Below are positions 16,293-24,999 of a stretch of 64,000 nucleotides of DNA, in pieces. The notes under the pieces were generated by a model that was given only the letters and a program-made list of their open reading frames with translations, did not search any database and had not been told where the DNA came from. The DNA lies in NCBI RefSeq assembly GCF_030246945.1, contig NZ_CP126742.1, forward strand, positions 868,001 to 932,000, read 5' to 3'. Both the position numbers and the translations under genes were made by a program. The number at the start of each line of letters is the position of its first letter. Position 1 is the first letter of the stretch. This DNA comes from Microbacterium sp. zg-Y1090. Lineage in GTDB: Bacteria; Actinomycetota; Actinomycetes; Actinomycetales; Microbacteriaceae.

Positions 16293-18818
16293 ATGACCAG
16301 ACGGGGGCGGCTGCGGGTGCTGCTGGGCGCCGCCCCGGGCGTGGGCAAGACGGTCACGATGCTCGAGGAGGGCCGGCGCCTCCGGGACGAGGGGCGCGAC
16401 GTCGTCATCGGCATCGTCGAGACCCACGGGCGCGCCGCGACGGCGGCGATGACCGAGGGGATGCCGGCGGTGCCCCGCGCCCGCGTCATTCACCGCGGCG
16501 TCGCCCTCGAGGAGATGGATCTGGATGCGGTGCTGCAGCGGATGCCGCAGGTCGCCCTTGTCGATGAGCTCGCCCACACCAACGCCCCCGGCTCCCGCAA
16601 CGCCAAGCGCTGGCAGGACGTCGAAGAGCTGCTGGCTCGGGGGATCGACGTCATCTCCACGCTGAACATCCAGCACATCGAGTCGCTCAACGACGTGGTC
16701 GAGCAGATCACGGGCGTGCCGCAGCGCGAGACGATCCCCGACAGCTTTCTGCGCAGCGCCGACCAGATCGAGGTCGTCGACCTCGCCCCGCAGGCGCTGC
16801 GCGATCGGCTCGCCGTCGGCGCGGTGTACCCCGCCGAGCGCATCGACGCCGCGCTGTCGAACTACTTCCGCCTCGGCAACCTCACCGCGCTCCGGGAACT
16901 CGCCCTGCTCTGGCTGGCCGACGAGGTCGACCAGGCGCTGCAGGGCTACCGGCAGGCGCACGGCATCGACAGCCGGTGGGAGGCCCGGGAGCGGGTGGTC
17001 GTCGCGCTCACCGGCGGGCCGGAGGGCGAGACGCTGCTGCGGCGGGGTGCCCGCATCGCAGCCCGCTCGGCAGGTGGCGAACTGCTCGCCGTGCACGTGA
17101 CCAGCCAGGACGGTCTGCGTTCAGGCAGCCCTGCCGCGCTCGCCGCCCAGCGCGCCCTCGTCGAGAAGCTCAACGGCACGTATCACCAGGTGGTGGGGGA
17201 GGATGTCCCGACCGCGCTGGTCGAGTTCGCCCGCTCGGTCAACGCCACCCAGCTGGTGCTCGGCGCGAGCAGGCGCGGTCGGCTCGCCGCTCTGCTCACC
17301 GGTCCCGGCATCGGCGCGACGGTGGTGCGGGAATCCGGCGACATCGACGTGCACATGGTCAACCACGCCGCCGCGGGTCGCAGTCCCGCGCTGCCGCCGC
17401 TGACCGGCGCGCTCACCGCGAAGCGTCGCCTCCTCGGCTTCGTGGTGGCGCTCGTGGCCGGGCCGCTGCTCAGCGCCCTGCTGTCGCTCTTCCGCAGCGT
17501 CGACTCGATCACCACCGACGTGCTGAGCTTCCAGCTGCTGGTGGTGGTCGTCGCACTGGTGGGCGGACTGTGGCCTGCCCTGTTCGCGGCGGTGCTCTCG
17601 GGAATCACCCTCGACTTCCTCTTCATCGAGCCGCTGTACACGGTGCACATCCACGAGCCGCACCATCTGCTCGCCCTCGTGCTCTACGTCGTCATCGCGA
17701 GCCTTGTGAGCTTCATCGTCGACCGGGCCGCCCGGTACACCCGGGCCGCGCGACGCTCGGCCGCCGAATCCGAGCTCATCCAGACCATTGCCGGCAGCGT
17801 GCTACGCGGCGAGAACGCGATCCAGGCGCTCGTCGACCGCATCCGCGAGGCGTTCCAGCTGCCCGGTGTGCGTCTCGTCGTCGACGGCGAGGTCGTGGCG
17901 CGGGCGGGGGAGCCGCTGCCCGACGGGCGGTTCACCGGCATCCCCCTCTCCGACGACGCGATGCTCGAATTGCACGGCGCCGACCTCGCGGCATCCGAGC
18001 GGCGTCTGCTCGCCGTCGTCACCGCGCAGCTGAGCGCAGCGCTGCAGACCGAGCGCCTGGAGAAGACCGCGCAGCAGATCGAGCCGATCGCGGCATCCGA
18101 TCGGGTGCGCGGGGCCCTGTTGTCGGCGCTCAGCCACGATCTGCGCCGTCCGCTCGCGGCGGCGTCGGCTGCCGTCGGAGGCCTGCGGGCGGCGGGTCCG
18201 GAGCTCGCCGCCGACGACCGGCAGGAGCTGCTCGACACGGCCGACGAGAGCCTCACCGCCCTCGGCACGCTGCTGACCGACCTGCTCGACGTCAGCCGAC
18301 TGCAGACCGGCGTGCTCACCATCGCCGACCTCGCCACCGACCCGGCCGAGGCGATCGCGCCCGCGCTCGACGAGCTGCAACTCGGCCCCGCCGACGTCAC
18401 GCTGGCGCTGCAGCACGGCGACGCCGTCGCCCACGCCGACCCGGTGCTGCTGCAGCGGGTGCTCGTGAACCTGCTGGCCAACGCGCACCGCTACGCGCCC
18501 GCGGGCGTGCCGGTGCACGTCAGCACCAGTACCTTCGGTGACAGGCTCGAGATCCGCATCGTCGATCGCGGGCCCGGCGTGCCGGCCGAGAAGAAGGACG
18601 ACATCTTCGTGCCGTTCCAGCGTCTGGGTGACACCGACAACTCCAGCGGGCTGGGGCTCGGTCTTGCGCTCTCGCGCGGGTTCGTCGAGGCGATGCGCGG
18701 CACGCTGACCTCGGAGGACACCCCCGGCGGCGGACTGACGATGGTGATCTCGCTGCGCGCGGCGAGCGAAGCGAATGCCGCGGCGAACGTCGCCGCCCAC
18801 GAGAGGGAGCGCACGTGA
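16293..18818 (+). CDS. kdpD: sensor histidine kinase KdpD
   Basis: 841 aa. An N-terminal KdpD sensory domain with P-loop GAAPGVGKT (residues about 10-18) is followed by a UspA-like domain (about 230-360). Four close membrane helices (about 375-480), a GAF-like stretch, the dimerisation domain with phospho-acceptor His615 (ALSHDLRRPLAA), and the ATPase domain (NLLANAHRYAP, DRGPGVP, GLGLGLALSRGF) follow. It senses K+ limitation or turgor and phosphorylates KdpE. ATG 16293 has GAGAAGGA upstream; an earlier ATG at 16268 is out of frame. Confidence 0.96.
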   Translation: MTRRGRLRVLLGAAPGVGKTVTMLEEGRRLRDEGRDVVIGIVETHGRAATAAMTEGMPAVPRARVIHRGVALEEMDLDAVLQRMPQVALVDELAHTNAPGSRNAKRWQDVEELLARGIDVISTLNIQHIESLNDVVEQITGVPQRETIPDSFLRSADQIEVVDLAPQALRDRLAVGAVYPAERIDAALSNYFRLGNLTALRELALLWLADEVDQALQGYRQAHGIDSRWEARERVVVALTGGPEGETLLRRGARIAARSAGGELLAVHVTSQDGLRSGSPAALAAQRALVEKLNGTYHQVVGEDVPTALVEFARSVNATQLVLGASRRGRLAALLTGPGIGATVVRESGDIDVHMVNHAAAGRSPALPPLTGALTAKRRLLGFVVALVAGPLLSALLSLFRSVDSITTDVLSFQLLVVVVALVGGLWPALFAAVLSGITLDFLFIEPLYTVHIHEPHHLLALVLYVVIASLVSFIVDRAARYTRAARRSAAESELIQTIAGSVLRGENAIQALVDRIREAFQLPGVRLVVDGEVVARAGEPLPDGRFTGIPLSDDAMLELHGADLAASERRLLAVVTAQLSAALQTERLEKTAQQIEPIAASDRVRGALLSALSHDLRRPLAAASAAVGGLRAAGPELAADDRQELLDTADESLTALGTLLTDLLDVSRLQTGVLTIADLATDPAEAIAPALDELQLGPADVTLALQHGDAVAHADPVLLQRVLVNLLANAHRYAPAGVPVHVSTSTFGDRLEIRIVDRGPGVPAEKKDDIFVPFQRLGDTDNSSGLGLGLALSRGFVEAMRGTLTSEDTPGGGLTMVISLRAASEANAAANVAAHERERT

Positions 18819-19504
18819 GGATCCTCATCGCCGACGACGACCCGCAGATCCTGCGGGCGCTGCGCATCACGCTCACCGCGAAGGGGTACGACGTCACGAC
18901 CGCCCTCGACGGCAGGCAGGCCATCGCCGCCGCCGTCGACCACCGGCCGGACATCCTGATCCTCGATCTCGGGATGCCGCAGCTCGACGGCATCGAGGTG
19001 ATCCACGCCGTGCGGGGGTGGTCGGCCGCGCCGATCCTCGTCGTCTCGGGGCGCGCGGGCGCCGCCGACAAGGTCGAAGCGCTGGATGCCGGTGCCGACG
19101 ACTACATCACCAAGCCCTTCGCCGTGGAGGAGTTGCTCGCCCGCATCCGCGCGCTCACGCGCCGGGTGCCGCACGACGACGCGTCACCCGTGGTGCGCCT
19201 GGGCGACGTGACGATCGACCTCGCCGCGCACAGCGTGGTGCGCACCACGCCCGACGGAGACCGGCAGATCCGGCTGACGCCCACGGAGTGGCAGTTCATC
19301 GAGATCCTCATCCGCAACGCCGGCAAGCTCGTGACGCGGCAGACGGTGCTGCGCACGATCTGGGGCACCGACCACGCCGAAGACACCGGCTACCTGCGGT
19401 TGTACGTCTCGCAGCTGCGCAAGAAGCTGGAGCCCGACCCGAGCGCGCCGCGGTACCTGCTCACCGAGCCGGGCATGGGGTACCGCCTCGACGGGGTGGG
19501 GTAG
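18815..19504 (+). CDS. kdpE: response regulator KdpE
   Basis: 229 aa OmpR-type regulator. The receiver domain has acidic pair DDD near residue 8, phospho-acceptor Asp51 (LILDLGMPQLDG) and Lys in DDYITKPF. A winged-helix domain ends LLTEPGMGYRL. GTG start overlaps the kdpD stop, so the pair is coupled. It should activate the kdp operon when K+ is short. Confidence 0.95.
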   Translation: MRILIADDDPQILRALRITLTAKGYDVTTALDGRQAIAAAVDHRPDILILDLGMPQLDGIEVIHAVRGWSAAPILVVSGRAGAADKVEALDAGADDYITKPFAVEELLARIRALTRRVPHDDASPVVRLGDVTIDLAAHSVVRTTPDGDRQIRLTPTEWQFIEILIRNAGKLVTRQTVLRTIWGTDHAEDTGYLRLYVSQLRKKLEPDPSAPRYLLTEPGMGYRLDGVG

Positions 19505-19518
19505 CGCCGCAGCCCGGC

Positions 19519-19782
19519 TCAGGCCGCGGGATCCTGCAGCCCCGCGTCGCGCCCGTGCGCGTCTTCGAACGCGCCGAGCTCTCGCCGGTAGGTGACGATG
19601 TTGAAGATGCCCAGCGGCACCAGAAGGAGGGGAGTCACTGCCGACAGCCAGCCGCCGATGCTCTGCGGGTCGCCGATCAGAACGGCAAGGCTCACCGCGG
19701 CCATGATGCCGCCGAGCACGCAGAACAAGACACCGGTCCTGCGTTTGGCGTCGATCTGAAGGCGCTGCTCGTGGAGGCTCAC
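19519..19782 (-). CDS. small membrane protein coupled to the MerR gene
   Basis: 87 aa from GTG 19782. Two hydrophobic helices (GVLFCVLGGIMAAVSLAVLIG and WLSAVTPLLLVPLGIFNIVTY) are flanked by charged ends. The GTG overlaps the stop of the MerR gene (GTGA), which decides the start and suggests one operon. No family recognised. Confidence 0.65.
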   Translation of the reverse strand: MSLHEQRLQIDAKRRTGVLFCVLGGIMAAVSLAVLIGDPQSIGGWLSAVTPLLLVPLGIFNIVTYRRELGAFEDAHGRDAGLQDPAA

Positions 19783-20216
19783 CCCACGAGTCTGGCACGA
19801 GACGGCGCTGGGCCATCCGGTTCGTACGGCGCCCACGCCGGCTCCCGCAGGGCGGGGCAGTGCTCCGGCGTCGGGTCGTTCGCGATCGTGATGAGGCGAT
19901 CGAGAGCGTCGCGGGCCGCGGCGAGTTCCACCATGGCGGTGGTGATGCGCTCGCGCTCCTGCGCCATCAGCTCGAACACGTCGGGCGACGCCTGTCCTGC
20001 CTCGATGCAGGGCATGAGCCGCAGGATGGTGCGGCTCGGCAGCCCCGCGGTGAACAGCTGCTGGATCAGCCGGACGCGCTCGACGGCTGACGCAGGGTAG
20101 ATCCGCTGGCCGCTGTCGGTGCGCTCGGAGGAGAGCAGCCCCTGCTCCTCGTAGTACCGCAGTGCCCGCGCGCTGACCCCGGCCTGACGCGCGACTTCTC
20201 CGATGCGCACCGGCAT
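19779..20216 (-). CDS. MerR-family transcriptional regulator
   Basis: 145 aa. N-terminal winged helix-turn-helix RIGEVARQAGVSARALRYYEEQGLL, then RIYPASAVERVRLIQQL and a coiled-coil dimer helix. The effector end contains PCIEAGQA and HCPALREPAW; only two Cys are present, with no metal-site pattern I can name. It is divergent from a short-chain dehydrogenase, the common layout for this MerR subgroup, so the dehydrogenase is the likely target. Its 3' end is coupled to a small membrane protein. Confidence 0.85.
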   Translation of the reverse strand: MPVRIGEVARQAGVSARALRYYEEQGLLSSERTDSGQRIYPASAVERVRLIQQLFTAGLPSRTILRLMPCIEAGQASPDVFELMAQERERITTAMVELAAARDALDRLITIANDPTPEHCPALREPAWAPYEPDGPAPSRARLVG

Positions 20217-20250
20217 CCTCCGCTCCTGTTGCACCCGCGTGAACGCGGAC

Positions 20251-20271
20251 TTGACGTTGACGTTGACGTCA
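20251..20271. promoter_or_regulatory. MerR-type operator/promoter candidate with triple TTGACG
   Basis: Three back-to-back TTGACG units (20251, 20257, 20263) are followed by CAGGTCTTAGC. The block contains the inverted repeat TGACGT-TG-ACGTCA (20258-20271). It lies between the divergent MerR and dehydrogenase genes. The exact -35 is ambiguous because the hexamer repeats. Confidence 0.5.
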
Positions 20272-20340
20272 GGTCTTAGCGTAGCCGTCGGCGAGCCGAA
20301 CCCGGCCGTCACCGCAGAAGCAGACGGAAGAAAACACGCA

Positions 20341-21060
20341 ATGAACGTCACACAGCAGATCGCCCTCGTCTCCGGAGCGAACCGCGGCATCGGTCGGCAG
20401 TTCGTCCTCGAACTTCTGGAGCGCGGCGTCGGCAAGGTCTATGCCACGGCCCGCCGACCCGAGACCCTCGACTTCGACGACGCGCGAGTGGTGCCCCTGC
20501 ACCTCGATCTCCTGGACCACGCGTCCGTCATCGCCGCCGCGGAAGCCGCGCCGGACGTGACGCTGCTGATCAACAGCGCCGGAATCTCCAGCGGCGCACA
20601 GCTCGTCACGAGTGATCTCGCCGAGATCCGCCGCGAGATGGACACCCACTTCTGGGGCACGCTCGACGTGATCCGCGCGTTCAGTCCTGTGCTCGCTACC
20701 AACGGCGGGGGAGCGATCGTGAACGTGCTGTCGGCACTGTCGTGGTTCGCAAGCCCCGGTGCTGGCGCATACGCGGCGGCGAAGGCCGCGGAGTGGAACA
20801 TGACCAACGGCGTGCGTCTCGAGCTCGCCTCGCAGGGCACCCTCGTGCAGGGCGTGCTGCTCGGCGCGGCGGACACCGACATGATGGACGGCTACGACGG
20901 CCCCAAGATCGATGCGCGTGAGGTGCCGCGCGCCGCGTTCGACGGCCTGGCCCGTGGGGAGATCGAGGTGATCGTCGATGACTGGACCGCGATGGTGAAG
21001 GCATCGGCGTCGGGCGACCCGGCCCCGTTCTACGAGAAGATCACCGCGCTGCTCGGCTGA
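20341..21060 (+). CDS. short-chain dehydrogenase/reductase
   Basis: 239 aa. The cofactor motif is SGANRGIGRQF near residues 11-21 and NSAGIS is the strand-4 motif. The catalytic set is Ser in LSALSWFASPGAGAYAAAKAA with Tyr-x3-Lys as YAAAK. An Arg pair after the second strand (TARRPE) suggests NADP(H). Substrate unknown. Divergent from the MerR regulator, which probably controls it. ATG 20341 is the natural start; the frame is open upstream across the control region. Confidence 0.9.
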   Translation: MNVTQQIALVSGANRGIGRQFVLELLERGVGKVYATARRPETLDFDDARVVPLHLDLLDHASVIAAAEAAPDVTLLINSAGISSGAQLVTSDLAEIRREMDTHFWGTLDVIRAFSPVLATNGGGAIVNVLSALSWFASPGAGAYAAAKAAEWNMTNGVRLELASQGTLVQGVLLGAADTDMMDGYDGPKIDAREVPRAAFDGLARGEIEVIVDDWTAMVKASASGDPAPFYEKITALLG

Positions 21061-21334
21061 TAGGGCTGCTGCGGCGATCGGGACCGGTGGCTCCGCGCGA
21101 GCGGAGGTTGCCGGTCCCGGCCGCCGCGACCAGTCCGGCCGCCGCGACCAGTCCGGCCGCCGCGACCAGTCCGGCCGCCGCGACCAGTCCGGCCGCCGCG
21201 ACCAGTCCGGCCGCGACGAGGGATGCCACGATGCCGGGCTGCGGAATCGTGCCGACGACGATCAGCCCCAGCGCGGCCCACAGCGCTATGGGCGACCAGC
21301 CGCTCTGCGTCGTGGCGTCGACAGCGCCGAGCAC
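21041..21334 (-). CDS. possible membrane peptide encoded across an 18-bp repeat
   Basis: 97 aa from GTG 21334. A hydrophobic helix (PIALWAALGLIVVGTIP) is followed by six-residue repeats GLVAAA that could extend a membrane segment, then a basic tail. The last 20 bases overlap the 3' end of the dehydrogenase on the other strand. No family recognised, and the coding sense may simply follow from the repeat. Weak call. Confidence 0.3.
   Translation of the reverse strand: MLGAVDATTQSGWSPIALWAALGLIVVGTIPQPGIVASLVAAGLVAAAGLVAAAGLVAAAGLVAAAGLVAAAGTGNLRSRGATGPDRRSSPISRAAR
21117..21217. repeat. tandem repeat, 18-bp unit, five full copies
   Basis: The unit CCGGCCGCCGCGACCAGT occurs five times without a mismatch (21117-21206), with a partial sixth copy after it. 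The unit is three codons short of a helix turn pattern and keeps frame (18 = 6 codons). Perfect copies mean recent slippage, so copy number probably varies between strains. Confidence 0.9.
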
Positions 21335-21399
21335 CAGCCCGAGTGCGCACGGACGATCCTCATCGTGTGGCGACAGTAGTGCGGCACGACGCTGGGCCT

Positions 21400-22008
21400 A
21401 TGGATGGAATACAGATTGGATACGCCAGGGTCTCGACCACGGATCAGGACCTCACCGCTCAACGCGACGCACTGCTGCGTTTGGGCGTCCACGACACGCA
21501 CATCTACGTCGACCACGGCATGACCGGCGCGAATCGCGCCCGACCGGGATTACGGGAGGCGCTTGCCGCGGTGCGAAGCGGTGACACTCTCGTCGTGACG
21601 AAACTCGACCGGCTCGCCCGGTCGCTGAGAGATGCGCGCGAGATCGCGGATGAGCTGACGTCGAAAGACGTCGCACTCAGCCTCGGCGGGAACCGGTACG
21701 ATCCCACCGATCCCGTTGGTCGACTGCTGTTCAACGTGCTCGCCATGGTGGCGGAGTTCGAGCGCGACCTGATCAGCATGCGCACCCGGGAGGGGATGGC
21801 GGTGGCGCGCGCGAAAGGGAGGCTGAAGGGAAAACAGCCGAAGCTGTCGAAGACGCAGCGGGCCCTGCTGTTCGAGGTGCACGATCGAGGCGACTACACC
21901 CAGAGCGAGATCGCGGAACTGTTCAGCGTCTCGCGCGCCACCGTTTACCGCGAGCTTCAACATCGCCGTGAGAAGTTCCTCGCATCCTGCGAAGCACACA
22001 TCTTCTAG
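21400..22008 (+). CDS. serine recombinase, resolvase/invertase type
   Basis: 202 aa, the normal short form. The catalytic domain has Ser12 in GYARVSTTDQDL, the Arg pair region TKLDRLARSLRD and the long E helix FNVLAMVAEFERDLISMRTREG. A C-terminal helix-turn-helix (YTQSEIAELFSVSRATVYREL) follows. It catalyses site-specific DNA breakage through a phosphoserine link. No res or inversion site was recognised. It marks the left side of the accessory region and could belong to a transposon, plasmid-like or resolution module. Confidence 0.92.
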   Translation: MDGIQIGYARVSTTDQDLTAQRDALLRLGVHDTHIYVDHGMTGANRARPGLREALAAVRSGDTLVVTKLDRLARSLRDAREIADELTSKDVALSLGGNRYDPTDPVGRLLFNVLAMVAEFERDLISMRTREGMAVARAKGRLKGKQPKLSKTQRALLFEVHDRGDYTQSEIAELFSVSRATVYRELQHRREKFLASCEAHIF

Positions 22009-22234
22009 CGCCCTTGGAGCCGCGTCGCTCAATTCGGGCGTCCGACCCGACACGGCCGCGGCCCGCTGGGATCGCTTTCCGGGCTACGCCCGGGGCACCG
22101 CTGCAGACATCCGCTAGCTCGCTGGGCCCGCCAACGGCCGCGCTACAGCAGCGGGAAGCCGGCGGGGACGGCTTGCATGTGCATGCCCTGTCGGCGCGAA
22201 GCGGGTCGGCTTGAAGTGGTGCAAGGATCGTGCC

Positions 22235-22771
22235 ATGAAAGGATTTCGTAGCGGTGAGCAGCGCATTCGGATCGCTAGCGAGGCTTTTGACGTCATCGAG
22301 TCCGAAGTTCGGCCGCTCCTTGCCGGAGGAAGTCGGTTGTGGTCGAAGGGATCCGGAGGCTACCCGACTCGCCTCCGACAGATGCTCAGCGGGCTTGACG
22401 ATGCCCACGATGTGACGTTCGCCACGAATGCTGCGATGCAGTCGCCGCGGCGCCAGCGCGTTGTGGAGCATGTCATCCCGATGAAGCGGATCGTCATCGA
22501 GATTGTCGACCCAAGGCAAGCGGATCCTCGTTCGAACACCCGCAATGACCCGATCGCAGGTGGCCCGGCGACGTCGCCGGAACACTTGATCTTGATCTAC
22601 GACCGGCTTCTGCAGAAGTGTTGGGTTACTCGTGAGGAGCACGATCGTCTGAATCGTGCCGGTGCCAGTCTTCAGTGGGACGCACCAGATGGTGACGGGT
22701 GGGCCCGCTATCGACGCGCGGAGGTTGTCGCCTATCGCCTCCCGCAGGGCGATCACGCCGTCCGCGATTGA
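22235..22771 (+). CDS. protein of unknown function
   Basis: 178 aa from ATG 22235, which has AAGGA 8 bases upstream; an earlier in-frame ATG at 22211 lacks one. A mixed helical protein with the notable pieces RVVEHVIPMKRIVIEIVD and LLQKCWVTREEHDRLNRAG. I know similar (E/H)HV(V/I)P...V and TxEEH patterns only from uncharacterised actinobacterial proteins; a His-Pro motif alone does not prove an endonuclease. It lies alone after the recombinase gene. Confidence 0.6.
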   Translation: MKGFRSGEQRIRIASEAFDVIESEVRPLLAGGSRLWSKGSGGYPTRLRQMLSGLDDAHDVTFATNAAMQSPRRQRVVEHVIPMKRIVIEIVDPRQADPRSNTRNDPIAGGPATSPEHLILIYDRLLQKCWVTREEHDRLNRAGASLQWDAPDGDGWARYRRAEVVAYRLPQGDHAVRD

Positions 22772-22926
22772 CCACCGTCATGCCGGATCCCTATCCGTGC
22801 GAAGCACGTTGATGGGGCGGTACCGTGCAGTCGAAACCCGTCGGAGACGTCGAACTCCCGCGACTGCAGAGCATCGCTGGGCTTTCCTGAGATGGTGATG
22901 GCTGCGAGGCCGATCTGCTGGCGCGG

Positions 22927-23295
22927 TCAGCCCTCGATGCCCGGGGGCGGCTCGCCGGTTACGCCGTCGATCACATGGCGATTGCCGAGGTCCCGGTCCA
23001 GCGCGATCTGAAGGCTGTCCTGGCACGCGTCGCCGGGTGAGCGCAGCGTGGAAGTGACGGTGATGATCGCCGTTTCGTCGTCCTCTTCAACCGTCGCGAC
23101 GGGATTTCCGTGACACGTGCCGATCACGACAGACTGCACATCGCCGCCGTTCGACCATCCGATGATCGGCTGTGGTCCACGCTTTTCGCTCGGCTCGGCA
23201 GATTCGCATCCGGTCACGAGCGCGAGCAGAGCAACGTTCGCCAGGACTATCCCGGCTCGACTCAAGGAGTTCGCCCGCAGCGCCACGCGAAACAC
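22927..23295 (-). CDS. small lipoprotein of unknown function
   Basis: 122 aa. A basic N-end, a hydrophobic stretch (IVLANVALLALVTGC) and lipobox VTGC with Cys30 predict a lipid anchor. The mature part contains WSNGGDVQSVVIGTCHGNP and TSTLRSPGDACQDSL, with two further cysteines that could pair outside the cell. No family recognised. It is isolated on the minus strand within the accessory zone. Confidence 0.65.
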   Translation of the reverse strand: MFRVALRANSLSRAGIVLANVALLALVTGCESAEPSEKRGPQPIIGWSNGGDVQSVVIGTCHGNPVATVEEDDETAIITVTSTLRSPGDACQDSLQIALDRDLGNRHVIDGVTGEPPPGIEG

Positions 23296-23597
23296 AATGC
23301 CACATCAGCGCCACAGGGAGAGCGACTGATGACCGCGCTTGCTGGCGCCACCGGTGCCGCATCGATCCACAATCGGGCACTGCGCGAAGCAGGAACGAGG
23401 CGTACAGGCCAGGAGTAGCGCGATTGACGCTACCTTGCGTGCGACGACTGGGCGGCTAACTGCTAATTGGGGATGCCGTTGATCGTGATGCGGCGGACGG
23501 GCTCGGTCGACATGGTCTGGGCGTAGGGGCTGGCCGCGCTCGACTCGAGGCGGCACGGGCTCAACCGGAACTGACCCCGCGCCGCCGCTGCCTGACC
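23296..23597. other. intergenic region without recognised features
   Basis: About 300 bases. Short open frames exist on both strands but show no ribosome sites or recognisable protein. No repeat or hairpin stands out. Confidence 0.4.
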
Positions 23598-24236
23598 CTA
23601 CGCGACGGCGGGAACTGCGCGCTCGAACCTATCGAGGATCTTCTCGAGCCGCTTGAGAGCATGCTCGCCCTTTCGCTGCGCAGCGAACTCGATGACGATC
23701 GCACGGTCGTACTCACCGAGTTCGGCGAGGTCCTTGAGGTGCTTCGTGGTCATCATCTCTGCGATGGAGTCGTGCCAGCCGTTGTAGCCCTCCCAAACCA
23801 CACCGTCGAGCGCCTTCGTACCGGCCTCGGAGAGTCTTGCGGACATCACCTTCCGCGTCAGCACGTTGTAGGCGCCGACCAATCGGGCCCAGGCCTCGAA
23901 CCGCTCGGACGGATCCTCGACCATGATGACGATGCTCTTCGAGAGCCGGTGCACTTTGGCCATGACCTTCTGCGTCGGCACGAAGGCCAAGACCACGCCA
24001 CCGTCCGCGACGGTGCCGGTACGTTCCGTGACGATCGGCAGCTTGGCGAGCTCCGCGTGATACTCCGCGTTCGACTTCTGAGGACAGACGACGGTGAGCC
24101 GTGCGCGGAAGTGATCCTTCACGTAGCGCGCGAGGGCCTTGCCGAGGGCGAAGCTGTCGAACTGGTCTGTCCACGGGACGTAGAGGTACTGGTGCTTGAC
24201 GTACTCGGGATCGCTCTCGCTCATCGCCGACGTCAC
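23598..24236 (-). CDS. protein of unknown function, island pair member
   Basis: 212 aa, soluble and charged. Visible pieces are YLYVPWTDQFDSFALGKALARYVKD and the C-terminal helix KGEHALKRLEKILDRFERA. A central beta-rich part (GVVLAFVPTQKVM, IVIMVEDPSERFEAW) might form a Rossmann-like fold. No family recognised. Its start overlaps the stop of the 87-aa gene, so the two are a coupled pair and probably partners. Confidence 0.6.
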   Translation of the reverse strand: MTSAMSESDPEYVKHQYLYVPWTDQFDSFALGKALARYVKDHFRARLTVVCPQKSNAEYHAELAKLPIVTERTGTVADGGVVLAFVPTQKVMAKVHRLSKSIVIMVEDPSERFEAWARLVGAYNVLTRKVMSARLSEAGTKALDGVVWEGYNGWHDSIAEMMTTKHLKDLAELGEYDRAIVIEFAAQRKGEHALKRLEKILDRFERAVPAVA

Positions 24237-24496
24237 CGAATCCTTCCGGGCTTCATCTCGATGCGGGTGCCGTCGCTAATGAGCTGCGCCCATTCGCTCA
24301 GCTCGGGATCGGTGACCTTGCCGTCGTAGCGCGCGAACAGGCGCTGCAGTGCGGGCTTGATCTCCGCGACCGGATGCCCGGTGTACTGCTGGCGCAGGCG
24401 GTCGAGGTCACGCGTCTGCTCACGCGCGACGCGGTCGACTCCCGCCTGGATTTCACGCCGCAGTGCGGCCTGGTCGATCTTCACGTTGATCTTCAT
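24233..24496 (-). CDS. small helical protein of unknown function
   Basis: 87 aa, starting MKINVKIDQAALRREI. Highly charged and helix-forming through residue 55, then KVTDPELSEWAQLISDGTRIEMKPGRIR. It could bind nucleic acid or its partner, but there is no clear motif. It is upstream of, and overlaps by four bases, the 212-aa gene. Confidence 0.6.
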   Translation of the reverse strand: MKINVKIDQAALRREIQAGVDRVAREQTRDLDRLRQQYTGHPVAEIKPALQRLFARYDGKVTDPELSEWAQLISDGTRIEMKPGRIR

Positions 24497-24623
24497 TGTG
24501 CTGGAACTGCCTTCTCGCCCGTTCGGGTCTATACCTGCGGAGCAGGAGCACTCTGGCGGATGCCGTCAGGCTGGCGAGGAGGGAAGGCCGGCCGATTTCG
24601 GGTCGATCGGCCTCCCCCGCTCA

Positions 24624-24758
24624 CTAGCCCTTGCCGAGCGTCGAGCCAGCCTTCGACTTGGCCGGCTTGCTCGACGAGTTGGACGCGAGCGTCCGTCCCG
24701 CCTTGCTCAGCGAGGCCTTCGAGGGCTTTCCAGACGACCGCGACGACGACTTCGCCAT
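24624..24758 (-). CDS. tiny Ser/Lys-rich basic protein
   Basis: 44 aa: MAKSSSRSSGKPSKASLSKA and on to SKAGSTLGKG. GAAGGAG lies 7 bases before ATG 24758, which decides the start. Very rich in Ser, Lys, Gly and Ala, like short basic proteins common in bacterial accessory DNA whose function is unknown. It could bind DNA non-specifically. Confidence 0.55.
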   Translation of the reverse strand: MAKSSSRSSGKPSKASLSKAGRTLASNSSSKPAKSKAGSTLGKG

Positions 24759-24821
24759 GGTGCGCTCCTTCCGCAGTGGAGGACGCAGATACACCCGAGC
24801 GGACAACGTGTCCAACTCGCG

Positions 24822-24841
24822 TAGAGGCCATTGAGCCTCTA
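24822..24841. repeat. short hairpin upstream of the basic-protein gene
   Basis: TAGAGGC-CATTGA-GCCTCTA, a perfect 7-bp stem with a 6-nt loop, 64-83 bases upstream of ATG 24758 on the minus strand, so possibly in its leader. Confidence 0.5.
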
Positions 24842-24868
24842 GAGTCGAGAGGTCCTACCAAGACACCT

Positions 24869-24925
24869 CGAGCCCTGATCTGCTGCAGGAGAGCCCTTCG
24901 CTCCCTCTCGGCAGATCGGGGCTCG
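24869..24925. repeat. long hairpin, 15-bp stem
   Basis: CGAGCCCTGATCTGC (24869-24883) pairs with GCAGATCGGGGCTCG (24911-24925), with one G-U pair if read as RNA and a 27-nt loop. No T run follows. It could be a terminator, part of a small RNA, or an origin-linked structure given the DnaA boxes nearby. Confidence 0.55.
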
Positions 24926-24999
24926 CTTGCATTCGGAGTCTAGACGACACCACCGACATCGCGCACGCTATACGCCCGCCTGAGCGCTCGAAAGCTGAG

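Noticed and set aside
21117..21217. CRISPR-like array
   Set aside because: The 18-bp units are directly adjacent with no spacers, and no cas genes are present; it is a minisatellite.
22235..22771. HNH-type homing endonuclease
   Set aside because: The single His-Val-Ile-Pro piece is suggestive, but no second His/Asn pair or zinc Cys motif is visible.
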